Shown here: in pieces, positions 19,901 through 31,226 of the stretch
How positions within the stretch are numbered: position 1 is the stretch's first letter
Layout: the number at the start of each line of letters is the position of its first letter
Source: Apostichopus japonicus
Lineage: Eukaryota; Echinodermata; Holothuroidea; Aspidochirotida; Stichopodidae
Length of the DNA: 64,000 nt
Assembly (NCBI RefSeq): GCF_037975245.1
Contig: NC_092578.1
Location: 1,612,001 to 1,676,000 of the forward strand
Reading direction: 5' to 3'
Made by a program: the position numbers and the translations under genes
The notes under the pieces: generated by a model
The model's input: the letters and a program-made list of their open reading frames with translations, nothing else
What the model was told of the DNA's origin: nothing
Database searches by the model: none

Positions 19901-20841
19901 TGCTGGTTGAAAACCCCCATCTCAAATCTTGCCCCTATCTCAAATATGGTTGATTGAATGCAACCTATTTTGATTGGCTAAAACCTTCAACTACTCCAAG
20001 AAGTTGGATTAAATAGGAGGAATGTGATGTCATAAGAGGAAATGCTATTCTAAAGCATTTCTAACACTATAATAATCTTTTTGTTGATTTATCCTTGAAG
20101 CATGACTTATTTGGAAATGTTTGCTGATAGCTGCCAACAGTGCTAAGAGATTAGAATTATATAGTTTAATGTATCTTTTTATTTTGTAGAAATATTCTTT
20201 TCAGGACTCTGCGGATAAATGATTGACAAATTATTAAAGAAAAACAAAGACAATTTACATTGAAGTGCCCTGATTACATCATCCATCCTGCCATTGCCAA
20301 TATCTTGTAAGAAAAACCCAAATTTAAAGAAATTCATATCTTTGCAAAAAATATGTTTCTATGGGGATGTAAAAGAAAAGTTCAAAAAATTGTGACACAT
20401 CTTTTTTTCCAAACAGCATGTAACTTACAAACATGTCACCATTTTGTCTCAGACTTTCTTTTTAGTAACAGGGATGAGCCTGGGGTAAAACAAAAATCAA
20501 GGAACTTTGCAAAAATTGCGGTATAGGCTCCAGTTTGAGTATGCTACAGTGTGTTAGAATATTAGGTTTTGTCCCCGAGGTAGAAATCACAGATATTCCG
20601 CGAATTTGCGGAAAAAGCTCATGCCTGTAGTAAGCATGTATGTACAGAGAGAGGGTCACAGTTAGACTTACCTTTTAGATCTTGTCACTGGTCCACAGAT
20701 GTTATGTGATTCAGTGTTCTCTTTCTCAGGATCAATTGTGGTCTTCTTCCTTAAAGCCACTGACTTGGTCTTGGGGAGAGGGTTGTTCCTGAGATTGTAG
20801 CGGCTGGTAGGCTTGATCTTAGTCTCCCCTGCTGTTGGCAT
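10979..20841 (-). CDS. TROAP: Tastin-like spindle/centrosome protein
   Basis: Twelve exons on the minus strand: 20841-20672, 19493-19370, 18685-18653, 18389-18203, 17556-17398, 17068-16911, 16488-16165, 15708-15592, 14952-14899, 14450-14367, 13624-11749 and 11133-10979. All phases match, giving 1146 aa (human tastin is about 778). Recognition rests on landmarks recalled from vertebrate tastin: SKIPV near the N-terminus (57-61), HPDCGALASIL in exon 6, and a C-terminal block EALLDQECSLYS...NPVAKIL that parallels the human end. Also visible are a KEN motif (40-42), a basic-flanked SKIP resembling the EB1-binding SxIP motif, the sequence KVQWAEDT in exon 9, and a predicted coiled coil (about 459-510). 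Residues 520-1090, encoded by one 1876-nt exon, are low-complexity, rich in S/Q/N/P. A tiny upstream ORF (20877-20866) precedes the start if transcribed. Tastin is known in spindle organisation; that role here is inferred. The introns contain an inverted repeat (17901-18046) and a decayed duplicate exon (15761-15806). Confidence 0.85.
15674..15855. repeat. Two-copy tandem duplication covering a TROAP exon edge
   Basis: Copy A (15674-15759) spans the 5' part of TROAP exon 8 and its upstream intron. Copy B (15761-15855) repeats it with a short insertion and several substitutions. Both contain GAGTGGAAATGAGGAT and GTTACTTGACTACATAATG. Confidence 0.85.
15761..15806 (-). pseudogene. Decayed duplicate of TROAP exon 8 (5' part)
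   Basis: On the minus strand, copy B still has a pyrimidine tract and an AG acceptor followed by GCTTCCCCAGTG, matching the true exon start GCTTCCCGAGTG. The frame reads ASPVSN...PNPHFHS, parallel to ASRVPNPHFHS in the real exon. It then runs into an in-frame TAG soon after, with no donor in between. It sits between exons 7 and 8, so use of this acceptor would truncate the protein. Interpreted as a dead partial exon duplicate. Confidence 0.6.
17901..18046. mobile_element. Inverted repeat with 67-bp arms (foldback element)
   Basis: Arm 1 is 17901-17967 and arm 2 is 17980-18046. They are reverse complements with one visible mismatch, around a 12-base loop. Each arm contains GATCCTGCTAGGATC followed by GAAACGTC when read in one orientation. 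This arrangement (a TTGAAGA/TTGAGGA segment, a self-complementary stem, then GAAAC-GTC) resembles a degenerate type I hammerhead ribozyme as found in terminal repeats of Penelope-like elements and retrozymes. No reverse transcriptase is nearby. It lies in TROAP intron 4. Confidence 0.75.
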
Positions 20842-23800
20842 CTTGGATATTGTGATCAGGAATTCATGGATTTCTCAAGGCATACACAATCTTTGAAAAT
20901 ATCAAATGGAATTAATATGGAATGAAGCATAACCAGCGTGTTTTCTTTCAATAAAGCAAGTTTTTCAATTTCAATTGGGAATTTTTTTTTTCTTATTTTA
21001 ACTTAATAATGATTGGTCATGTTTGTAGCCTCCCATTTTGATTCGTGTTGATATAGACTATCGCGAAAAGCAGATGGGTAATACCATATCACAGGGTTTC
21101 TCCTGGGATTTCTCTTGTGAGAGTTGTTAACTGGTTTGTGACTCTGGAGGGCGTGAGCATACCTGGGCAGGGGTAGGGGGGATGGTCACGCAGAAAATTA
21201 TGTTAAACATCCTAATCACCCTAACAATAAATAAGATAAACATGCTATGTTAAATATGTTTGTTGATATGATTTAGTGTTCCCAACCAACTTTTCAATGT
21301 CAGATAATGGCATGAGTTAAGAAAGTTGGATTGCATTATATCATTGTATTTTTTATTCCTTGTCTGAAAAGGAAAAGGTGGGACAGCGATGTTGGTAATA
21401 TTTTTGTGAGGCAGTAGCAAAAAACAGAGGAAGCCACCTCACAAAATGAATACCAGCCTGGGAAACCTATCAAGCCAACAGATTTTTGCAAATGTTGTGG
21501 TTCAATTTCCATTAAAAGTTACTCAATTTATTATATACTTTCAGCGCTTCATGAAATAAGGATTTCAGTAGCATTGCCTCAAAATGATCAGCTAGCCTAG
21601 GCCTAGACAAGTGTGGGCAGCAACACCGAGGCTTCTAACTACTCGTGTTTCACCTGCTGGTTAGGATAAGTACATTTCTTCCCAATTCACTAAGATTTTG
21701 AAAAAAAGAAATTGCTGAACCATGTTACTATACTACTGAACCATTTTCATACCTATCCTGCGTAGCCTAGTGGTACTGACACTGTGACAGTTCTAGAATT
21801 ATGTTATTAGTATTTCTGTAGTGGTTGTTTGGTAAGTTAGAACTAGACTAGGTTTTGATGCTTAAAAAAATTAAGCTTGGTAGCATGTTGTGACACACGA
21901 ACACATCGACTACAACGTATTTGGCATTAGGGCCTAGGCGTACATCAACTATAATTTACACTACCTGGTAGCATGTTGTGACACACAAACACCTCGACTA
22001 CAACGTACGTAATTGGCATTAGGCCTACATCAACTATAATTTACACTACCTGGCTTAGAAATGGCGTACCACGAAGGTTTCACTGTGACATACTTACTAC
22101 GTACAGTAAGCTTAGATTGAGAAGCATTAGCTAGGCAATACTGTAGACCTAGCCCTTCGTAACTTAGTTCCTAACTAATTTCACTCCATTCCAATTCCAA
22201 GTTCGCAGTGCTGGACTCCGAAAACATCGATATATAACACACGTTTAGAAGGAACTGTAGGCTTGAGATTACGCCTAGTATAAAGAACATGAATACCTTG
22301 CAGTGTGCTCTGGTCATATGATGTCTTATTTTTATTCAAAGATGGTTGAAATCATTAATATAGCTAAATGTGAGTCGTAGCTTGGATTGTTTTGAATTGA
22401 CATGACATGTGTGTTTATTAAATCACCCTCTGATTAAGAGTCATTCAATTTGATTGGCTAGAAGGTAAAGCAACAACCAATGAAGTTGGTCGTATGTTGC
22501 TAACACGATGCACTAATGATTATTCATATCTTCAATAGCCTCTAAACGTAGTATGGAACGCCAAAATTAGTGTACTTAAAACTTTTGAAAGAAACACTTA
22601 TCATGATAATATTATACCAAGCAGAATTTTCATCTGCAGAATCATTAATAAAGAATTAGTCTTAAAACAGGGAGCTGCTGCTCAAACCAAAATCTTTAAT
22701 CCAGCCTTTGACGTTACACGCAAGAAAAAAGAAAAGAAAAAAAAACAGAGAAGAAGGGGAAAAAGAAAGCAGAACAGTAAAGAGGATATTAATTTCTGAC
22801 TGATTAAAGAGAAACACTTTATAAGCATCCTGCTGGTCAGTTAACATTCAGTACATTCGTACCCAATTTCGAAATTACAACATTTGAAGTTGACAGGACT
22901 TGTACCCAAAGTGAGCTTGAACTTGAAGCAGAAAGGTGTGATGTTAAAGCATCACCCTAGCAAATTTCTTTATTAAAAAAAAAACGTTACATCAAATTTT
23001 CTATAAAATTGGGATACATTATGAAAGCACTAAAGTCATTGGTTTATCCCCAATCTAAGGTAAAAAAATAAGGTGAAAAATAAAGAAAAATTAAGCATTT
23101 CGCCACCAGTTTGCTACAGTGACGTCACAAATGTTTGCTTCAAGTTCTCATATGGTACAATATATGACGATTGCAATTATCAATATCTCAATGACACAAG
23201 GTAGCTTTAATTTCTAAGAATATTTCCTTCTTTTCATCAGTAAAAAATATATTTTCCTCTGGATTTATCCGTTCAATCGCATTGTATGACACACAAAGGG
23301 AACTTCTAGGCCTCCATATGAAAATGTGACGTTTGGCGTAGCACACAATGACTGCGAAGATGTGTTAAATTTGCGTTTCACTCGCCAGAAAGTGCACAAA
23401 CCGCGTGAAAAGTGGACCTAGCGTTACAAATTAACATCCCAATTACAATAAAGCCTAACATGCATTATATACGTAAAATAAAATGATAAATTTCTCACAT
23501 TTGTTCTTTTAAAATCCTAAATTAATCTTACAATTAGTCATTTACAAACACAGTTGTTTTATTACAATAATAAAGACAGCAAATAATGCATTATTTCTTC
23601 CTGCGGTGTAAAGAATACGATGGTATTTATAAACTATGGATGCCTCAAGAAAGACAACTTCAAGATTATCATCACAAAAAGAATTTTCCACCTATAAGTG
23701 TAATATATATTACAAGTTTAATGTATAATGTAATAGAATTAAAGTCAAATTAAATGCCACATGAATAGGCAAACCATTTCTCACAATGTTACATATTATT

Positions 23801-25236
23801 CAGTAACAACATACAAGTTAATTCTTCTTCGAATTATGTGAATTTTTCGTTGACATTAGCACTACTTCATCGCAAATCACAGTTTTGGAAGAAAGTGTCG
23901 TTCCCTTCTCATCGTAAAGTGACGTAAGCTCTCAATGCTCGCTAAGAAGTTATAATAGCATCGAACATTCATCAGTGGTGAAGTAGTTTTGTTTGCTTGT
24001 TTAGAGGTAACAAATTTACAGTTTTCAATCTTGCATTGTTGAAAAGGATGATACTAAAGCATATTGGTCCGCCAGTGTAGCGAAACAGGTTCAGTTAGTA
24101 TACTAGCCTACCCTTTGTTACACACAGTAAACTATCTGTTCAACAATTTAAAATTCTGGGTAAAGAGGGTACTTTCTGTGGCGAAAGTCATTTTTTGAGC
24201 CTCAGTGGCATGCACGTTTCTGGATTTTATTCCTCGTGTTTCATGTAAGGTAGGTGACACCAAGTTGCGATAGTCTTTAAAGTTTACCATCATCTAGACA
24301 CTGTGCTTGCCTTCTATTGTTGTATATACTAACTAAGTTCTAGTAGTAGTAGCATGGTGGGCTCAAAATTGACGCACTTAAGGGTTTGATCAACGATGTC
24401 TATCAAGGAAAATTGCAAATCACTTAACTGTATGTGTTTTTCATATGTGTGGTTCCTCAGAAATGTAATGAGCTCAAAATATTTATTGTTCTGTGCATAC
24501 TGTATGCAACGTACAATTGAGCAGAACATGACCACAAAATGTCTGCCGTGGTTCTTTCATACCCCTAAATTGACACATTCCTCGATAAGCTAACTGTAAT
24601 TTTTGTGTAAGTATACATCAATTGAATCTGGATGCTGTTTGCTATGCTCTAAGCTCAGACAGGACAGGCCCCAGAGAGTATAGTGGTATCATGCTGTGGT
24701 AATATTGGTTATTTGGTCAGCAAATAGCTGAAATGGATTCAAACTCATGAAATATGTATATAACTCTGCTTCTCTGCAAAAAGTTGCCTGCTGTATCGTT
24801 GCCAGTAATATTTGAAGGTGCGTTAATTACGAAGGTGCATCAATTATGAAGCCTTTACTAGTAGTACTGCATGGTTAGTGCAGATCAGTATGATTAATTA
24901 ATTGTATAGTCTAGTCGTGATTGTGCCACCACCATCCCTAACCCCATTACCTTGGATCCTGGTAAGGTTTTATAACTTAATATACACGTAGCTGCATCGA
25001 CAATGAGAATGTTAATCCATCCACATTATTCATCCCACACATATGGTTCATTATCCACCCTCATTCTTTCCCCATCACTCGATCCACTTCTCCCTTGTGG
25101 TTGATTTTCGTGTCTGTAAACTTTTAATATTGGTAAAGTGAAATGTTGTTTTGAGAAAGCTCATGTATTTGTTATCTTTGGAATTAAGTCAGTTGCTTTA
25201 ATGCAGGTATTAAACAGTTTTGTCCTTTTGTTGCAG
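20842..25236. other. Head-to-head intergenic region, TROAP/GHDC
   Basis: The start codons of the divergent TROAP (minus) and GHDC (plus) genes are 4.4 kb apart. Both genes probably have non-coding 5' exons inside this stretch: the GHDC ATG exon starts at a splice acceptor (25236/25237). I could not place the promoters. The stretch contains a two-copy 89-90-bp direct duplication (21877-22055), a purine-rich patch near 22720-22770 and no recognisable coding exon. Confidence 0.5.
21877..22055. repeat. Two-copy direct duplication, 89-90 bp
   Basis: GGTAGCATGTTGTGACACAC begins both copies (about 21879 and 21968), and both end in CAACTATAATTTACACTACC. Small indels separate the copies. It may lie near the TROAP transcription start, about 1 kb upstream of the ATG. 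Confidence 0.85.
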
Positions 25237-25256
25237 AGAACGAGAGAGCCTTGAAG

Positions 25257-28200
25257 ATGAAGTACTTCTTAGCTTCTGTCTTTTTGCTGACTACTCATGT
25301 TTATATTGGCTACTATGTAGTTGTACCACTGCTTCATGGAGTTTACAGTTGGTGGACAATCCCGATTCTTCTACTCTTGAGTAAGCTAAAACCCAGGGAA
25401 GGTCCGATGTTTATTATATTAGAAAAATCCATCAGAAAGAAGAGATTCCACACATGCTCAGTATTTAACAACTTTTCAAGTACTTAGTCCTGAAGTTTGA
25501 ATAACTTTTGTGCATTGTAGTACTGTATCTGCTCTAAAGTATTAAGAAAATGCAAAAAATCACTCAGAAAGTAGCATATGTAGCATACTGTTGAGTAATT
25601 TATGTGTCAAATGTGGTGTAAGTGTGTTAACATTTTAACACAAATATTAACAGCTAACCTAGAAGTATCACAATTGAAAAGCAGATTAAGTTAATCTAGC
25701 ATATTTTGTAGTTAGGATTCTGGGATGCTGAAGAAAATTAATAGTTCATCGCACAATATTTGAAAGAAGAGAGATAAAAGTTTGAGTGAATCGCTTAGTA
25801 CTTGTAATATAGTTGTCAAATGCATGTTTATCACATTCTGAAATATCTATTCTCAAGGTGTTAAAATGTCTTGTGACTGCTGATAGAACAACGCTTCCTC
25901 TTACTGTACTTTTATGAAGTCCACTTCAGTATCATTCATATTGTGTCAGTGTTATTTGATATAATGTAATCTTGTAATAGTAATCAATTCTTTCTTTGTT
26001 TATTAATTATTGTTTATTTTTTCCTCCCTACTGTAGGTGCTATCGTCATCATAACTTTCTTGCTGGGACTAGCTTTCTTCCATATTTCGTCACAGCCGGT
26101 CTCAAAATATCATTCTATTTCTTCTGCTTTGCTTCACTATATTATTGACTATGGCATGCTGAGAAGTGGTAGAGCTGCTTTGAAAAAGTTGAAAGTGGTA
26201 AGCGAGAGACCTCGGGAATATCAAGAGAAGATGTTAAAGGACCTGATGGCAGAAAACAAAGACACTGTCTATGGCAAGAAGCATAAATTTTCTGAAATAA
26301 GAAACTTAAAAGATTTTCGAGCAACTCACCCTTTGACAGATTACAAGCACTTTAAACCCTACATTGAAGACATTGCAAAAGGTAAAGAAAACATCCTCAG
26401 CTCTGAACCGCCCGTGCAGCTGTCCCTGACAAGTGGTACGACGGGGGATCCAAAGACTGTACCCACGGGAAACTCATACTTGAAGCAGGACTACAACGAA
26501 CTTGGCTGTTTGGTATCTGCAATTTCCAAGGAAAATTTCCCAGGGTGGAACATCATGCAGAAACGTGTTTGGTTCTATTGTAACCCGACTTTGACATATA
26601 GTGAAGGAGGATTACCGGTTGGACCGCTCTCAACCATCCCAGATTGGGCAAGGAGCCTTCTGGTGGTTTATGCTACCCCCAGCGATGGGTTTCGGATTAG
26701 CACCACCTTTGAGGCTACTTATATCCACCTTCTGTTTGGGTTACGAGATCGTGGTATAGGCTTTATATTCCCTGGGTTTTCAACCACCCTCTTGACAGCT
26801 ATGCGGCTGATGGAAGACGAGTGGGAGCAGCTCGTTGAGGATATCCGCGAAGGCAAGATTAATTCCGAGCTAAAACTCGCTCCTGATATTCGTCGGAGTC
26901 TGGAAAAGGCATTGGGCAAAGGAGACCCAAAGAGGGCATGCGAATTGCAAAAGGAATTTGAGAAAGGATTCGATGGAATTATTAGGAGAGTCTGGCCAAA
27001 CATATCTTACATCATGTCAATTGACATCACAAATCTCAAGAATACACTGGCTAAGTCCTATGCAGAAGGTACTGATCTCTCTTTAAAATTCTCTGTATTT
27101 TCATGTAACCCTGTTTTGTGAACAATTGCTTCAAGTACTTTGGCCTGACTTTAACTCTACAGGGCCTCTCATTGATATTATAGGAGGTAAAATTGTAAAT
27201 GATTTCATTGGCAAAATATAGGTAAACAGAAGTTAGATGTAGGTGGTAGATCCAATGTGACACGGTTTTTCTCAATAAACTAACAATAGAATTGACTTTT
27301 GCATTCAATCGCAATGAATCAGGTTACGTAATTGAAATTTTTAGCGTGTTCTAAAAGTTTGTGCAATTAAAAGTGGGCAAATTGTTTTAATCCACTGTTT
27401 GCATTGAGTTGCCAGATTATGGTAATTTTCCCAAAATTAATTAGAAGAGTATAATTTATCAAGTTTAGAAGTTTGCCTCACTGTTTGCAAACGATGAATA
27501 TTAATTAATTAATTAATTATTTATTAATTAATAATAAATTAATTAAAACCAATGATTCTCACTAGTGTTGGCACTCAGACTCTCTGCTAGGAATATAAGT
27601 AACATGTAGAAATATTGGAAGACTGCATTCTAATGAGGCTCTGATGTGATTTCTAGTAAAATGTAGATTCTATGATTGCTTTCTTTTGTCCTCGCAACAG
27701 GTGTCCCAATGTTTTCTCATTGTTACGGAGCCACAGAGGGTATCATCGGACTGAACATGACCCCTTTACAAGAAGAGGAGGAATTTCTCTTGACAGCATC
27801 ATACACAATCTTTGAATTTATCCCAGAAAAGGACATGTAAGTTTAATACCACACCAAAGAAATTTCTGCTACTTTTTCTTCACAGAAGGCGCAAATCAGC
27901 ACTTAGTGTAAACCTTTTCTGCCTGTTTATTGTTCCTTTCAAGTAATTTTTGGTTCTTGACGTTAACCAAAACATTTTTGGTCTATTTTCAGGTCAAAGC
28001 CAAGTCCTAAAACTCTTTTCATCAATGAACTGGAGGTCGGTCAAAATTATGAAGTGGTTGTGACGGTGTCATCTGGGTTGTATCGATTCAGGTTGGGTGA
28101 CGTAGTTCAAGTCACAGGATATTATCAGCAATGTCCTACAGTGAAGTTCTTATACAGGTGAGAGCATGGCTGGGATTAACTGACTGCCCAATGCCCATAC

Positions 28201-31200
28201 AGTAAATTGCTCTCGGTTGCCCTTTTGCCGCAATGCCATTAAAAGTTATTCTCTTTTACCAGCAGTAACAACTGTCGCTTAATCATGTTGCTGTTGGCCC
28301 CCAATAACTATCTCTCGATCATTCAGTTTCATTGTCAAGCTAAGTCAGGGCTCAAAACTTGTCTGAGGCTTTAGCGATATTTGCATTAAGCTCTGTGAGT
28401 GAATTAAATCTTCACCCCAAAAACAATGGCTAAACATGTTGTAAAGACCAAGACTGAACCTGAAGGTCAGACAGTGAGACTTCCATGAATGAGTTACATC
28501 ATGTTACAGGTCAAAATTTACTCATTTTGTATTTCTTTCATGAATACTGATCACATTTTCTTACATCTTCCGTACACTAAATTAATTTACTCACCTTCTT
28601 CAACATCTTAAAATAATCTGCAAATAATATATGCAAATTGTAGCACTTTTTAGCTTCTTAAAAGTTTGGAGGCAGTACTTTTATTTCCATTCTCCTGTGA
28701 CTGTCCTCATATGTCCTTGTGGTTTTGAAAATTTCTGAAAACCATAAAAACTAACAATCCCTTGACTGTCCTCATTTGTCCAGTGTGATTGTGGACATTA
28801 CTGGAAACCATAAAAACTAACAATCCCTTGATTGTCCTCATATGTCCAGTGTGATTGTGGACATTTCTGGAAATCATTAAAACTAACAATCCCTTGACTG
28901 TCCTCATATGTCCAGTGTGATTGTGGACATTACTGGAACCATAAAAAGTAACAATCCCTTGACTGTCCTCATATGTCCAGTGTGATTGTGGACATTACTG
29001 GAACCATAAAAACTAACAATCCCTTGACTGTCCTCATATGTCCTGTGTGATCGTGGACATTACTGGAAACCATAAAAACTAGCAATCCCATGATTGTCTT
29101 CATCAATCTTCAAAATCACTCCATGTCTGAATTCTAGAAAGTCTTAGGTTTGTTAATATTTTTGCATATTTATGTTGTCAAGAGTCGCTACTGTTCGATA
29201 TGGAACAGGTTAGTATCGGTTACTTCCACTTTTTAAAAAGTCAAAATTCTGTTTGCATAAAGAATATACACAAGTGATGGAACCGTACTTAAATTGTAGC
29301 TACTGTCAATTCAGGGTGAGAGATGTAGAGCAACATCCAAACATGTTGATCATGAGAAAGCTAATGAATATTTCATTTCATATTTTAAGATCTGGTGCTT
29401 TGTTAAACTTGTTTGGAGAGAAATTAAACCAAGCTGTGCTTTCGGAGGTACTTAATGATGTCATTACTAATGTAACTGATGCTGAACTCATCCAGTATGC
29501 TGCTGCAGAGAGTACTTTACTGACCAATGAGAACCTTGATGGTGAGTGTAATGTTACTGACTTGGGTGGACATATCAAAGAAGAACATAACAAGTCTCTG
29601 ACTTCAACGTATATATATTTACAATAAATAACATAAATATAACGAGCACAGATACATAACTTAGATACACAAAGTAGGAAAGTGAAGTGGAGGCACACGC
29701 CTCGTGTACTGCTTATGTATCACTGGTTGGACACTTCTGTTTGGTCTACTCAAGTAACATGTACACGTAACGTTTTTACATAAAGTTATGTAACATCACA
29801 TCACAGTGAGGTTAACTTGTGATATTCACCCCAAACAAAATATATAAGTATATTTAAGGAGTTTGTTTAATATCCTATAAATATACATGTATGTAAAATA
29901 ATGGGTGGAAATGGAATTTATTTGTGTACTCCATAATCCTATTACAACAATCCTTCATTATCTTTATGGCTAACATTTCAAAGTAGCATATTTTTCATAA
30001 TAATCCTTATATTTTGCTTTGGATCTCTACAACCTGAAAGCCTAATGTAGATTTGAAGAACTAATCCCTTGTTTGATGCTGTATCTTTAACAGAGACCAA
30101 CGAAAAAGCTGATTTGTATAAAATGTTACGTATTTCTGTCCAGAATCTGGGAAGGGAAGGGGGGATTGGGTGGTTTCCCCATGAACCCTTGGCTATGTCA
30201 CTAATATAAGCATAAATAAATAAATTGTGTGACAAGAAAGGCAATATTTGGGGGGGGGGGTGAGGGGATGCTGGGATTAATGTCTTGAAGTATGCTTTTG
30301 GCAAGTTCATAAACTACTCAGATCAGGTTTACATGTCATCCGACCTTCTTGTTTGTCATCAGGGAGCAAGGATAAACAAAAACAACCTTATTACATCTTC
30401 TTCTTGGAGTTGAAATTTGATGCCAGCAGTAGTCTCTCTGAAGATTTACAGACTATTGAATTTGGAAAGGTATTTGTATCTGTCTTCCCATTGTCAATAT
30501 AGGGGTCTGGAATCATTGGGTATAATGGACTGATTGAACAGTAATTGATCAATGATTGTTGCATTTCAGATAAATGTTGTTTATTTGTCGTAGATGTAAC
30601 ACATATATGACAGAAGTGTAGAGACTTATTTTCATTCCATTTCATATTCCAGTAGATGGTTCCATTTACCTACCTGTATTTCAAGTTTTCAACTAAGCTC
30701 CCTCTGGTTACTAGTACAATATTCCCTGTGAAATCTACAGTTATGTTATGTGCTATTTATATCATAAGTCTCAGTCGCAGTTACCATATTTCAGGTTTTG
30801 ATTGGTTGTAATTCTCATGCAGTATAAAACAATAATGAATATTTGGCTATCGAGGAGATTTGCATAATCAAGAATACAGATAATAAAGGCCTGGATAATC
30901 ATGATTTTGCTGTTGTAACATTTTCTTTTTCGTTTTCTCTTCAAACTATTTCCAGTTTGGACTGATACATTTTTATTTTACTTTTGTCTTTTTAGTTAAT
31001 TGATTCTTCTCTTGGCCACCGTCATCACTACTACAGACGACTCAGGCACGGTAATCAGATCGCAAAGCCATGTGTCCATCTGGTACGAAGAGGAACATTT
31101 GCCAAATTTAAAGAGTACATTCTGGAAAATAGTACTGCAACAGCCAATCAAATCAAAATGCCTCAAAAACTCCGAACCTCGGGAATGCTGACATTTATGT

Positions 31201-31226
31201 TAGAAGAGGCAAAGAGCAAGATTTAG
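25257..31226 (+). CDS. GHDC: GH3-domain protein, membrane-anchored
   Basis: Seven coding exons: 25257-25380, 26037-27068, 27701-27836, 27993-28157, 29390-29541, 30363-30469 and 30996-31226. Phases agree throughout (1,1,2,2,1,0), giving 648 aa. The GH3 family belongs to the acyl-adenylate-forming superfamily. Plant members conjugate amino acids to auxin or jasmonate, while the substrate of animal GHDC is not established. ATP-binding motifs are intact: LTSGTTGDPKTVP (172-184), HCYGATEG (392-399) and YRFRLGD (461-467). GALLNLFGEKLN (exon 5) and the C-terminal QIKMPQKLR are also typical. Residues 1-58 hold two hydrophobic stretches split between exons 1 and 2, predicting a membrane-anchored N-terminus. 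The start is the first ATG after the acceptor at 25236, with good similarity to a signal-anchor. Intron 4 contains a 65-bp tandem repeat. The enzymatic role is inferred only. Confidence 0.92.
27495..27547. repeat. (ATTA)n simple repeat in GHDC intron 2
   Basis: Roughly 50 bases of ATTA/TTAAT repeats with a weakly palindromic layout. Confidence 0.7.
28698..29105. repeat. 65-66-bp tandem array, about 6 copies
   Basis: Units begin with CTGTCCTCATATGTCC near 28701, 28766, 28832, 28898, 28963, 29028 and (partial) 29094. The step is 65 or 66 bp. Units include AACAATCCCTTGA and, except the first, GTGATTGTGGACAT. The array lies in GHDC intron 4. A 66-aa open frame on the minus strand is a by-product of the 66-bp spacing. 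Confidence 0.95.
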
